A DNA stretch of 48,344 nt from Gammaproteobacteria bacterium (GTDB lineage: Bacteria > Pseudomonadota > Gammaproteobacteria > UBA4575): the NCBI GenBank assembly GCA_013001685.1, contig JABDMD010000011.1, forward strand, positions 1 through 48,344. Direction: 5' to 3'. Below, piece after piece: positions 35,722 through 44,449 of the stretch (position 1 is the first letter of the stretch; every line of letters starts with the position of its first letter). A program made the position numbers and the translations under genes. The notes below the pieces were generated by a model, which saw nothing but the letters and a program-made list of their open reading frames with translations, did not search any database and was not told the DNA's origin.

Positions 35722-37284
35722 ATGAATCATTCATTAACACAATTGCCTTCATACCAAGCGCTCGCTTCACATTTCGAAGAAATAAAATTGCACAGCATGC
35801 GAGAGATGTTTGCGCAAGATGAGAGTCGTTTCTCAAAATTTTCTGTGCAGCTTAATGGCTTGTTGTTTGATTATTCAAAAAATCGAATCAATGTAGCTAC
35901 GATAGATAAGCTTGTTGCATTATTTGATGAATGCGATGTGCCAATATGGCGAGATAAAATGTTTTCTGGAGAAAAAATAAATTCAACAGAAGATCGAGCA
36001 GTGCAACATACCGCACTACGTAACTTGGGAGATAAGAATTCTGCTTTGACTAAAAAGCAACTAGCAGTTTTGTTGCTTATTGAAGCCTTTGTTGAAAAAG
36101 TTGATCGATCAAATATTACAGATGTTGTAAACATCGGGATCGGGGGTTCTCATCTCGGGCCAATGTTGGTTTGTGACGCACTGAGGGAGATATCTAAGCC
36201 TAATTTAAACGTTCATTTTGTAGCGAATGTTGATGCTGAAGAAATTAACCGTGTGTTGAGTAAGATTAATCCGGTGAATACGCTATTTATTGTCACTTCT
36301 AAAAGTTTTACTACGCAAGAAACACTCACTAACGCAAAGACTGCGAGAAATTGGTTATTAAAAAGTGAGAATCTAAAAAGTGAAAATCATTTTGTTGCCG
36401 TAACAGCCGATGTTGAAAAAGCACGAAAGTTTGGAATAGCGGAAGATAATATTTTCCCAATGTGGGATGAGATTGGTGGTAGATATTCGCTGTGGTCGGC
36501 AGTTGGTTTATCAATCGCATTGTCTTTGGGTGTGGATGCATTCAAAAGACTATTAAGTGGCGCACATGCAATGGACGAGCATTTCATTAACGCACCGACA
36601 GATAAAAATATCCCTGTTTTAATGGCACTACTGGATATTTGGAATCAACACTTCCTTGCTGCGGCTACGCATGCAATCTTACCTTATGATGTGAGACTGG
36701 CTTATTTTCCTGCTTATTTACAGCAGCTAGTAATGGAAAGTAATGGAAAGTCAGTAGATCGAGAAGGTAATGCGTTGAATGTTCCAAGTTCACCTGTTGT
36801 GTTTGGAGATGTAGGTACCAATGCGCAGCATAGTTTTTTCCAGTTACTGCATCAGGGGACCCATAATGTGAGTTGTGATTTTATCGGCGTGGCAAAAGCT
36901 GCGCACGATAACCAAGAACAGCACGATATGTTGTTAGCAAATATGATTGGTCAAACTCAAGCGTTAATGAAGGGACAAACTTTACAAGAAGTAGGAGATG
37001 TAGACTATGCAGAGCATAAAGTTTTTTTAGGAAATCGAATTAGCAATACAATATTTTTAAACGAATTAAATCCTTATTCTTTAGGTATGCTGGTTGCAAT
37101 GTATGAGCACAAAACGTTTGTGCAAGGTGTTTTGTTAAACATTAATTCTTTTGATCAAATGGGTGTTGAATTAGGCAAACGTCTTGCAAATGACCTGCTA
37201 GAAAATATTAAAGATCAAAGTCCTGGAGCAGACCTTGATTCATCTACCAATGGGATGATTGATTTTTATAAACAAAATAAATAA
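35722..37284 (+). CDS. pgi: Glucose-6-phosphate isomerase
   Basis: Interconverts glucose 6-phosphate and fructose 6-phosphate. The 520-residue enzyme has NIGIGGSHLGPMLVCDAL, VTSKSFTTQETLTNA, GGRYSLWSAVGLSIAL, YLQQLVMESNGKSVDREG and the catalytic His region GDVGTNAQHSFFQLLHQG. I use the ATG at 35722; three more codons upstream (TTG at 35713) are unlikely. The C-terminus is slightly shorter than the 549-residue E. coli enzyme. It converges on queG with a six-base gap. Confidence 0.96.
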   Translation: MNHSLTQLPSYQALASHFEEIKLHSMREMFAQDESRFSKFSVQLNGLLFDYSKNRINVATIDKLVALFDECDVPIWRDKMFSGEKINSTEDRAVQHTALRNLGDKNSALTKKQLAVLLLIEAFVEKVDRSNITDVVNIGIGGSHLGPMLVCDALREISKPNLNVHFVANVDAEEINRVLSKINPVNTLFIVTSKSFTTQETLTNAKTARNWLLKSENLKSENHFVAVTADVEKARKFGIAEDNIFPMWDEIGGRYSLWSAVGLSIALSLGVDAFKRLLSGAHAMDEHFINAPTDKNIPVLMALLDIWNQHFLAAATHAILPYDVRLAYFPAYLQQLVMESNGKSVDREGNALNVPSSPVVFGDVGTNAQHSFFQLLHQGTHNVSCDFIGVAKAAHDNQEQHDMLLANMIGQTQALMKGQTLQEVGDVDYAEHKVFLGNRISNTIFLNELNPYSLGMLVAMYEHKTFVQGVLLNINSFDQMGVELGKRLANDLLENIKDQSPGADLDSSTNGMIDFYKQNK

Positions 37285-37290
37285 TTAAAT

Positions 37291-38349
37291 TTACTGGTGC
37301 TGTTCAAGTGCCCAGGCTACATGTTCACGCACTAATTCGCTTGAATGATACTGTCTTTTTTGCAAAGCACTAATAACTTTTGAGTTACTAGGCGCATTAC
37401 CTAATGCGACAGCAATATTTCTTAGCCAACATTCATAACCAATACGTCGAATTGCTGAACCTTCGGTATTCATTAAAAATTCTTTTTCGCTCCAGTTAAA
37501 TAAGTTAATAAGTTCTGGTGCATCTAAATTATTTCTCACGGCAAAGTCAGCCAGCTCGCTTTTTTGTTCAAAGCGATTCCAAGGGCAATATAGTTGGCAA
37601 TCATCACAGCCATAAATACGGTTACCCATGGCTTTTCTAAATTCAATTGGTATCGATTCTCTTAATTCAATTGTGTGGTAAGAAATGCAGCGACGTGCAT
37701 CTAGCTTATAAGGAGCAATGATGGCTTGTGTGGGACAAACCTCTATGCATTTACTACAAGTGCCACAATGATTTTCAACTGGTGTGTCTATCGGTAAAGG
37801 GAGGTCGGTATATAATTCGCCTACGAAAAACCATGAGCCACATTCACGGTTAATTAAATTAGTGTGCTTACCAATCCAGCCGAGCCCGGCCTTTTCAGCT
37901 AAAGCTTTTTCCAATACAGGTGCGCTGTCAACAAACGCGCGATAACCAAATGGGCCGACTTCTTTGGCAATTTTATCTGCGAGTTTTTGTAAGCGTTTGC
38001 GGATTACCTTGTGGTAATCACGCCCCAGTGCATATCTAGAAATGTAAGCTTGTTCATTATTGCTAAGTACGTCTTCTTCATTAGCTGCATCGGGTGTTTG
38101 ATAGTTTATGCGCGTAGAGATAATGCGAATCGTTCCTGGGATGAGTGTTTCAGGCCGTGAACGTTTTGTACCATGCTGGTCCATGTAATGCATTTCACCG
38201 TGATAGCCAGCCGCTAACCAATTCATTAAGTGAGTCTCGTGTTCACTTAAATCAGTGTTAGTGATACCAATTTCATCAAAGCCTAATTCTTTGCTCCAGG
38301 CTCTAATATCTTGAGCTAGTTTTGAGAAATCAGTAGTGGAGCTATTCAT
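37291..38349 (-). CDS. queG: Epoxyqueuosine reductase
   Basis: Cobalamin- and Fe-S-dependent last step of queuosine tRNA modification. The 352-residue protein has YALGRDYHKVIRKRL, the two [4Fe-4S] motifs CGTCSKCIEVCPTQA and CDDCQLYCPWNRF, and a C-terminal repeat region ending EHVAWALEQHQ. The start region is divergent from nnr at 38374, exactly the E. coli arrangement. Confidence 0.95.
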   Translation of the reverse strand: MNSSTTDFSKLAQDIRAWSKELGFDEIGITNTDLSEHETHLMNWLAAGYHGEMHYMDQHGTKRSRPETLIPGTIRIISTRINYQTPDAANEEDVLSNNEQAYISRYALGRDYHKVIRKRLQKLADKIAKEVGPFGYRAFVDSAPVLEKALAEKAGLGWIGKHTNLINRECGSWFFVGELYTDLPLPIDTPVENHCGTCSKCIEVCPTQAIIAPYKLDARRCISYHTIELRESIPIEFRKAMGNRIYGCDDCQLYCPWNRFEQKSELADFAVRNNLDAPELINLFNWSEKEFLMNTEGSAIRRIGYECWLRNIAVALGNAPSNSKVISALQKRQYHSSELVREHVAWALEQHQ

Positions 38350-38373
38350 TTTAGGCTTAGATATAATTTAGCT

Positions 38374-39849
38374 ATGAATGATCATGAAAATGAAGTTTAT
38401 CTTACCGACCAAGTGCGTGAGTTAGATCGAACTGCTATCGAAGAATTTAATATATCTAGCTTTACCTTAATGCAGCGGGCCGCTGAAGCTACATTTAGCG
38501 AAATTAAACAAGCATGGCCAAAAGCGAACCATATCATTGTGTTGGCGGGTACAGGTAATAATGGTGGTGATGGCTATGTGATCGCAAGTTTAGCTCTAGC
38601 TGCAAAGTTTAAGGTTGAGGTTATTCAAGTTGGAGATCATGCAAAATTACAAGGTGATGCAAAAAAAGCCCATGATCTATTTGTTGAGAAAAGTGGGCTC
38701 TGTACGGTTTTTGATGAAAAAGAATTCTCAAACTGTGATGTCATTGTCGATGCTTTATTAGGGACAGGGTTAACTCGTGCAGTGAAAGGGGATTATGCAA
38801 CAGCGATAGAGTTAGCAAATCATCATGCTGCTCCAATTTTAAGTGTCGATATTCCATCTGGATTAAACGCAAATAACGGTTGTCCGCTCGGAGTCGTGAT
38901 ACAAGCAGAAACGACGGTTACTTTTGTAGGCATGAAGCTTGGTTTATTAACCGCATCAGGTCGACAGTATTCAGGTAAAATCATTTTTAATAATTTACAA
39001 ATTCCAAAAGAAGTTTATCAATCCATGTCTGCTACTTGCCAGTCTATCCAATTAATTGATCTGCAGTCTAAGCTTGGCAAACGTGATGCTGATGCACATA
39101 AGGGTGACTTTGGTCGTGTGCTAGTTGTTGGCGGCAATGCTGGAATGGCGGGTTCGGTCATGTTAGCAGCAGAAGCTGCGGCACGTTCCGGTAGTGGTTT
39201 AGTTTCTGTAGCAACGCTTCCGCAGCATGCAACAGCTGGGTTGCAGTCTTGTCGAGAAATTATGGTGCATGGGGTCAGTTCAGTGAAAGAATTAAACCCG
39301 CTGTTAAAACAGGCCACTGTTGTTGCTATAGGGCCAGGGTTAGGGCAAGACTCTTGGGCCAAAAAATTATTAGCACGCATAGTCGAGTTTGATATTCCTA
39401 TGGTTGTGGATGCTGACGCACTTAATCTTTTGGCGGCAGAACCCATGCAAAAAAAATCTTGGATACTCACGCCTCATCCTGGCGAAGCCGCACGTTTACT
39501 AAAAAGCTCTACTGATGAAGTTCAAGAAAATCGTTTGCGTTCAGTACAAGATTTGCAAAAAAATTATGGTGGAGTAGCGGTTTTAAAAGGTAGTGGAACT
39601 TTGATTGCTGTAGAGGATGATACTTCAATCTGCATAGCAGGGAATCCTGGGATGGCAACAGGTGGTATGGGAGATGTGTTAACTGGAATCATTGCAGGAT
39701 TGATGGCACAAGGTTTGAGTAACTATGATGCTGCGCGTTTTGGTGTGCAACTGCATGCGCAAAGTGCAGATCTTGTTGCAGAAGAAGGTATGCGTGGAAT
39801 GTTAGCCAGTGATCTATTTGTTCCGCTAAGACGACTAGTTAATTGTTAG
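38374..39849 (+). CDS. nnr: Bifunctional NAD(P)H-hydrate repair enzyme
   Basis: A 491-residue fusion of epimerase and dehydratase that restores damaged NADH and NADPH. N-terminal YjeF_N domain (1-215): LAGTGNNGGDGYVIA and SVDIPSGLNANNG. C-terminal ribokinase-like dehydratase (about 230-490): HKGDFGRVLVVGGNAGMAGS, IGPGLGQD, LTPHPGEAARLL and NPGMATGGMGDVLTGIIAGL. tsaE begins ten bases later, as in E. coli. Confidence 0.95.
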   Translation: MNDHENEVYLTDQVRELDRTAIEEFNISSFTLMQRAAEATFSEIKQAWPKANHIIVLAGTGNNGGDGYVIASLALAAKFKVEVIQVGDHAKLQGDAKKAHDLFVEKSGLCTVFDEKEFSNCDVIVDALLGTGLTRAVKGDYATAIELANHHAAPILSVDIPSGLNANNGCPLGVVIQAETTVTFVGMKLGLLTASGRQYSGKIIFNNLQIPKEVYQSMSATCQSIQLIDLQSKLGKRDADAHKGDFGRVLVVGGNAGMAGSVMLAAEAAARSGSGLVSVATLPQHATAGLQSCREIMVHGVSSVKELNPLLKQATVVAIGPGLGQDSWAKKLLARIVEFDIPMVVDADALNLLAAEPMQKKSWILTPHPGEAARLLKSSTDEVQENRLRSVQDLQKNYGGVAVLKGSGTLIAVEDDTSICIAGNPGMATGGMGDVLTGIIAGLMAQGLSNYDAARFGVQLHAQSADLVAEEGMRGMLASDLFVPLRRLVNC

Positions 39850-39858
39850 TATTTTCTG

Positions 39859-40305
39859 ATGAACAGTCTTGTAGGCGAAGTAGCGACCTTGGAATTTGCC
39901 GCAAAGTTTGCGCAATTATGTCAGCCGCCACTGATCATTTATTTACAAGGTGATCTTGGTAGTGGAAAAACCACGTTTGCTCGTGGTTTCATAAATAAAC
40001 TTGGGTATAGTGGCAAGGTAAAAAGTCCTACCTTCACACTGGTTGAATCCTACGATCTAGAACAAGCTCGACTATACCATTTTGATTTGTATCGATTAAA
40101 AGACCCGCTTGAATTGGAATACATTGGTATCCGTGACCTCACTTGGGAGTCGGATGTAATGTGCTTGATCGAATGGCCAGAAAGAGGTGGCTCCGAGTTG
40201 CCTGAGGCAGATCTTGTGATTAGATTGGAGTATCAGGGAGATTCGCGTGCTGTGGATTACCAGGCAAATTCAACCAAAGGTCAGATGATTATTGACAAAT
40301 TATGA
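39859..40305 (+). CDS. tsaE: tRNA t6A biosynthesis ATPase TsaE
   Basis: A 148-residue P-loop protein required with TsaB and TsaD for N6-threonylcarbamoyladenosine on tRNA. Motifs are YLQGDLGSGKTTFARGF (Walker A), KSPTFTLVESY and the LYHFDLYRL strand, then LIEWPERG. It ends about 120 bases before the amidase gene, so a separate promoter for that gene is possible. Confidence 0.95.
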   Translation: MNSLVGEVATLEFAAKFAQLCQPPLIIYLQGDLGSGKTTFARGFINKLGYSGKVKSPTFTLVESYDLEQARLYHFDLYRLKDPLELEYIGIRDLTWESDVMCLIEWPERGGSELPEADLVIRLEYQGDSRAVDYQANSTKGQMIIDKL

Positions 40306-40423
40306 GACCAGGCTCTAATAAACAAGCATAGGTCGTTAGTTTCATTAGAGTTATTACTTGCATTTTTATCTAGATTTGTCACACTTTCGTTTCGGTTTCT
40401 TGTTGTAAGGACTACTGCCTCTC

Positions 40424-41884
40424 GTGCAACAGTATTCATTATTTACTACTCAATCATTTCAAGGACCTTGCATAGGTCTGAGGCCGTTTAGGCATGCCAG
40501 CTATTTTTCATTAGTCCTTTTATTGCTGTTGAGCACTCCAGTTTTTTCGGCTGGCAACATCGCTCAAATCAGTGATGTACGCATTGCAGATCGGGCAACA
40601 GAAACGCGTGTGGTATTTGATTTAACTTCACCAGTAAAGCACAGTGTGTTTGTACTGAAAAATCCAGATCGTGTCGTGATAGACATTGATCAATGCGATG
40701 CCAATGGCAAGCTCAAAGCAAGTCGTATAGGTGGCACTCTTGTAAAAGAGTTGCGCTATGCACAAAAAACCAGTGAAAAGTTACGTGTGGTACTGGATTT
40801 AAATAAAGCAGTTTCACCAAAAAGTTTCTTACTTCCTCCTCAAAGCGGAAAAGCCTATCGATTGGTTATCGATTTAACGTCTTCGGTGGCTGTAGCATCG
40901 AACACTACAGCTGCAAAAACATCAAGTGAAATGACACAAAAAGTTGTTAAGCCTAAAGTAGAGCCAGTAATTGTCATACAAGATGCACCGGCAAATTTTC
41001 GGGATGTAGTGGTTGCGATTGATGCAGGCCACGGCGGTAAGGACCCAGGTGCTACAGGTCGTGGCGGCACACGTGAAAAAGATATCGTATTATCAATTTC
41101 AAAAAGATTAAAAAAACTCATTGATAGTGAACCAGGTATGCGTGCATTTATGATTCGCAGTGGAGATACGTTTGTACCGCTAAGAGGACGAATTCAAAAA
41201 GCCAGTAAAAATAATGCAGATATCTTTATTTCAATTCATGCGGATGCCGCAGTGAATCGTCGCGCAAAAGGTTCGTCGGTGTATGTGTTGTCTCAAAATG
41301 GTGCTACTAGTGAAGCAGCGCGTATTTTGGCGAAACGAGAGAATGAGTCCGACAAAATTGGTGGTGTTAGTTTAGAAAATAAAGATGACGTGCTGAAATC
41401 AGTGTTGGTAGATTTATCACAAACCGCAACTATCGATGCTAGTATTGATCTAGCTGAGGATATTCTTAAAGAACTCGGTCAAGTGGGAAATATCTTGCGA
41501 GATAAAGTGGAGCAAGCAGGTTTTGCGGTATTGAAATCGCCAGACATTCCTTCTGTATTGGTGGAAACTGCGTTTATATCAAACCCACAAGAAGAAAAGC
41601 GGTTAAAAACTGCCGAGCATCAACAAAAGTTAGCGACTGCAATTCTTAAAGGTCTGCGTCGTTATTCAAAAGATCATGCGCCACCGAATGCAATTTTGGC
41701 AAACGTTCAAAATTCTAGTTCTAAAGCTACGTACACGATCAAGCGTGGCGACACTTTATCAGGCATTGCAATTCGTTACCAAGTGAGTTTGGTAGATTTG
41801 CGTAAAGTAAATAGTTTACGTTCAGATATGTTGCGAGTAGGACAAGTGTTGACGATTCCCGCTACGGTTACGGCTGGGACTTAA
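40424..41884 (+). CDS. N-acetylmuramoyl-L-alanine amidase (AmiB/AmiC type) with LysM
   Basis: A 486-residue periplasmic zinc amidase that splits septal peptidoglycan. Start is GTG 40424. A signal peptide (FSLVLLLLLSTPVFSA, cleavage near residue 43) is followed by an AMIN domain (about 48-150), a linker, and the Amidase_3 domain from residue 196 with zinc/catalytic motifs DAGHGGKDPGATG (His203), ISIHADAA and VETAFISNP. A C-terminal LysM motif (YTIKRGDTLSGIAIRYQVSL) binds glycan. E. coli AmiB also has LysM and the same position before mutL. Confidence 0.93.
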   Translation: MQQYSLFTTQSFQGPCIGLRPFRHASYFSLVLLLLLSTPVFSAGNIAQISDVRIADRATETRVVFDLTSPVKHSVFVLKNPDRVVIDIDQCDANGKLKASRIGGTLVKELRYAQKTSEKLRVVLDLNKAVSPKSFLLPPQSGKAYRLVIDLTSSVAVASNTTAAKTSSEMTQKVVKPKVEPVIVIQDAPANFRDVVVAIDAGHGGKDPGATGRGGTREKDIVLSISKRLKKLIDSEPGMRAFMIRSGDTFVPLRGRIQKASKNNADIFISIHADAAVNRRAKGSSVYVLSQNGATSEAARILAKRENESDKIGGVSLENKDDVLKSVLVDLSQTATIDASIDLAEDILKELGQVGNILRDKVEQAGFAVLKSPDIPSVLVETAFISNPQEEKRLKTAEHQQKLATAILKGLRRYSKDHAPPNAILANVQNSSSKATYTIKRGDTLSGIAIRYQVSLVDLRKVNSLRSDMLRVGQVLTIPATVTAGT

Positions 41885-41900
41885 CTATCCGCTAACGACC

Positions 41901-41991
41901 TTCATGCATGGTGTGAGTGCAGAAATAGCACGACTGCATGGATGTAGGAGGTAGAGCAACGCAGGAGCAGTTGCCGAGGAGCAAATTTCTG
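41901..41991. repeat. Candidate dispersed intergenic repeat after the amidase gene
   Basis: The stretch contains a direct repeat GCATGG, an outer inverted pair CAGAAAT (41920-41926) and ATTTCTG (41985-41991), and a purine-rich middle (GGAGGTAGAGCAACGCAGG). The style resembles short non-coding repeats scattered between genes in gammaproteobacteria. A second stem, GCAACA-TCCT-TGTTGC, lies at 42037-42052. A minus-strand open frame through it looks spurious. Confidence 0.4.
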
Positions 41992-42088
41992 TTGAGCTAA
42001 TGTGGACATTTGAAATTGTAGAACTTTGGATCTGAAGCAACATCCTTGTTGCAACTCTTATTCGTGCATCCCAGTATTCACTCGCCAC

Positions 42089-43114
42089 TTAATTAAATAA
42101 CTTCGAGTCTTGATCTTTTTGCCACCAAGAAAAAAATAACTTATCTACAATCATATTTATTGAAGTCGCGAGTCTTTCACTGATAGTTTTTGGAACGGTA
42201 TAAGATATTTCATAAATATCTGAATCTTTACTGGCATTTAATAGATAGTCATCACTGGTAAGCAATTCATCGACAAGTTTTAACTCGACTCCACGTGTCG
42301 CAAGCCAATGTTCGCCAGTTGCGACTTTATCTATTTCAAGTACAGGTCTGTTTTCTTTTACAAAATCTTTAAATAGATCATGTGTCTCTTCTAGTTGCTC
42401 ATTAAAATGGGCACGGTCTTCATCGGTGTTTTTGCCAAACATGGTTACAGTACGTTTAAGTTCACCCGCTTTCATCAGTTCAAAGTCCACTCCATGTTTA
42501 TCGAGTAGGCGGTTAAAATTAGGTAGTTGTGCAATTACACCAATCGAACCGACAATGGCAAAAGGGGCTGCAATTATTTTATCTGCCACACAAGCCATCA
42601 TGTAGCCGCCACTGGCGGCAACTTTATCTACTGCGATGGTGAGTGGAATACCTTTTTGTTTAATGCGTAAAAGTTGTGAAGATGCAAAGCCGTGTTCATG
42701 CACTAAACCGCCAGCATTTTCCAAACAAACCACAACTTCATCATCGCTGTTGGCAACCGATAAAATGGCTGTGATTTCTTTGCGCAGGTGGCGTACTGCG
42801 GTAGCTTTAATATTGCCAAGAAAGTTAAGTACAAAGATACGTTTTCTGTTGGTATCTGCAGCTTTCTTTTCTTGTTTAAGCTCTTTCTTGTTTTCTTTTT
42901 TAGCTTTTTTTAAATCTTTTTTAGATAATAGAGAAAAACGCAGGCTATCGGCCATATTTTTATATTTTTTATTTAGATTGGTGATTTCAAAATGATCATC
43001 AGCACGTGCTTTTTTCGAAAACGAAAAAATCATTAATATGAGTACAAAAATGAACACAAGAATAGTAATAGCTTTGGCTAAAAATAATCCGTACTCTGCA
43101 AATAACTCAATCAT
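42089..43114 (-). CDS. sohB: Protease SohB
   Basis: A 341-residue inner-membrane serine protease of the S49 family. The N-terminus has one membrane anchor (ITILVFIFVLILMIF), then a charged Lys-rich linker (KKAKKENKKELKQEKK). The core has VCLENAGGLVHEHG, the nucleophile Ser in VAASGGYMMACVADKI and the general-base Lys in AGELKRTVTMFGKNTDEDRA. SohB degrades or processes envelope proteins; natural substrates are unclear. It follows the RibD-C-like gene by nine bases. Confidence 0.92.
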   Translation of the reverse strand: MIELFAEYGLFLAKAITILVFIFVLILMIFSFSKKARADDHFEITNLNKKYKNMADSLRFSLLSKKDLKKAKKENKKELKQEKKAADTNRKRIFVLNFLGNIKATAVRHLRKEITAILSVANSDDEVVVCLENAGGLVHEHGFASSQLLRIKQKGIPLTIAVDKVAASGGYMMACVADKIIAAPFAIVGSIGVIAQLPNFNRLLDKHGVDFELMKAGELKRTVTMFGKNTDEDRAHFNEQLEETHDLFKDFVKENRPVLEIDKVATGEHWLATRGVELKLVDELLTSDDYLLNASKDSDIYEISYTVPKTISERLATSINMIVDKLFFSWWQKDQDSKLFN

Positions 43115-43123
43115 GGGATGTTC

Positions 43124-43963
43124 CTATTTATTGATATTGTAGTTGCATGTGTAACTACTAAAAAATTGTCCGTGCTTATTATCTGAGGCATCATAAAATA
43201 ACGAATTTAGTTCTAACTTGGGAGAGTTTAGAACAGGTCCATCTAGTTTAGTTCTAAAAAACTCACCACCTAGTAGTTGATGAGAGTAACTTAGATAAAG
43301 TTTGTTTAATTGCTGATCATCAATCATGGTATGCAACATTTTTGGTCCAGCAATTAAATAAAAAAGCTTATAGTTTTTTTCTGTGAGTGCATCAATTAAA
43401 GGTTTGCCTTCCACTGCATCTGATTTACCTGTAATCAGTACTTCATAGCCATCGTCCTGCCATTTTTTAATTTTGTCAGCATCAGCTTGTTGACCTGTAG
43501 CGATGTGTACTGGTTGGTCATGTTCTTTTATAGAAGGGTGCATTGGGAAATCCAGACTTGAGCTGGCAATAACTAATGCAGGATGAGGCGAGAGGCCTTG
43601 TAATGCACGCCAGTTATATAGATCTTCACAATCTCTGCTGTTAGGGAGCTGTAATATATTGCCAAGCTTTTGCGTTGCCAGAGAGCGCATATAGCCACCA
43701 TGTGTGATTAAGCAGTCTGCTTGAGCATGCAGTTCGAGAAATAATCGAAAATCTTCCTCACTAGTTAAAGATTTTGGCAATTCGGCACTCGACTGTGCAT
43801 CAGGACTAATTGCAATACGTCCATCGAGACTGCTGAGAAAATTTGCTGCAACAATTGGTTGTTTTGTATTCGCTGAATACCAACCGTGTTTGTACAGATA
43901 TAAATAATTTAACTCTTGTTTATCAGAAGATTGAGGAAAGAGTTGTAATAGTTTTTTAGCCAT
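43124..43963 (-). CDS. RibD C-terminal/dihydrofolate reductase-like protein
   Basis: A 279-residue protein with the RibD_C fold: IVAANFLSSLDGRIAISPD at the start and AGPKMLHTMIDDQQLNKLYLSYSHQLLGGEFF at the end, as in reductase domains of riboflavin synthesis. There is no cytidine-deaminase domain, so it is not full RibD. It likely reduces a ring-opened pyrimidine or related compound with NAD(P)H, but the substrate is unknown. It forms a minus-strand pair with sohB. Confidence 0.75.
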   Translation of the reverse strand: MAKKLLQLFPQSSDKQELNYLYLYKHGWYSANTKQPIVAANFLSSLDGRIAISPDAQSSAELPKSLTSEEDFRLFLELHAQADCLITHGGYMRSLATQKLGNILQLPNSRDCEDLYNWRALQGLSPHPALVIASSSLDFPMHPSIKEHDQPVHIATGQQADADKIKKWQDDGYEVLITGKSDAVEGKPLIDALTEKNYKLFYLIAGPKMLHTMIDDQQLNKLYLSYSHQLLGGEFFRTKLDGPVLNSPKLELNSLFYDASDNKHGQFFSSYTCNYNINK

Positions 43964-44056
43964 GCCAGAAAAGTGCTATTCAAAAGATGCTATAGGATTG
44001 CTTCTATAATTATTGGATAATTTTGCACTATCCTAGCATGACAACCTCCAATATTT

Positions 44057-44428
44057 ATGCAAAAACCAAACATTTCCACTGCAATTCCAAAGCAACGCTA
44101 TAAGTTTGGTGCATATACAATTGTTGTACTTGAAGAAATTGAATCTGAGACTGAAGTTGAATATGTCTATTTGCTAGCAGGCATTAAAGATGGGCACAAT
44201 GAGCCTGAAATTTATATTACATGTGAAAAGGCACCACCAGATTCATCAGAAAATGGCTCACATATTATTAGAGTGTTTGCGAAGCAGATGGACGAGCAAG
44301 AATCTGGAGCGGTGATCGATCAATCCAATTCTTGGCAGGATCGCGAGGCATTTATATCGTATGGACTTTCAGGTTTTAAACAGATGTTGGGTTTAGATGA
44401 TGAAGAACCTTATCTCATTGCCCAGTAA
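44057..44428 (+). CDS. Hypothetical protein, 123 residues
   Basis: I do not recognise this gene. The product (MQKPNISTAIPKQRYKFGAY) is soluble, acidic, mixed alpha/beta, with no Cys cluster except one Cys (YITCEKAP) and no membrane segment. The frame is intact and it ends 21 bases before mutL on the same strand, which suggests co-transcription. Weak resemblance to small orphan proteins in gammaproteobacteria is all I can say. Confidence 0.65.
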   Translation: MQKPNISTAIPKQRYKFGAYTIVVLEEIESETEVEYVYLLAGIKDGHNEPEIYITCEKAPPDSSENGSHIIRVFAKQMDEQESGAVIDQSNSWQDREAFISYGLSGFKQMLGLDDEEPYLIAQ

Positions 44429-44449
44429 ATCATTACCAAGCAAAATACT

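Noticed and set aside
39018-39470. 150-codon minus-strand frame inside nnr
   Set aside because: Antisense to the conserved dehydratase domain; composition is not protein-like.
41885-42088. 67-codon minus-strand frame after the amidase gene
   Set aside because: It spans repeat-like DNA exactly between two stops, lacks a ribosome binding site and has a Ser/Thr/Cys-rich composition typical of accidental frames.
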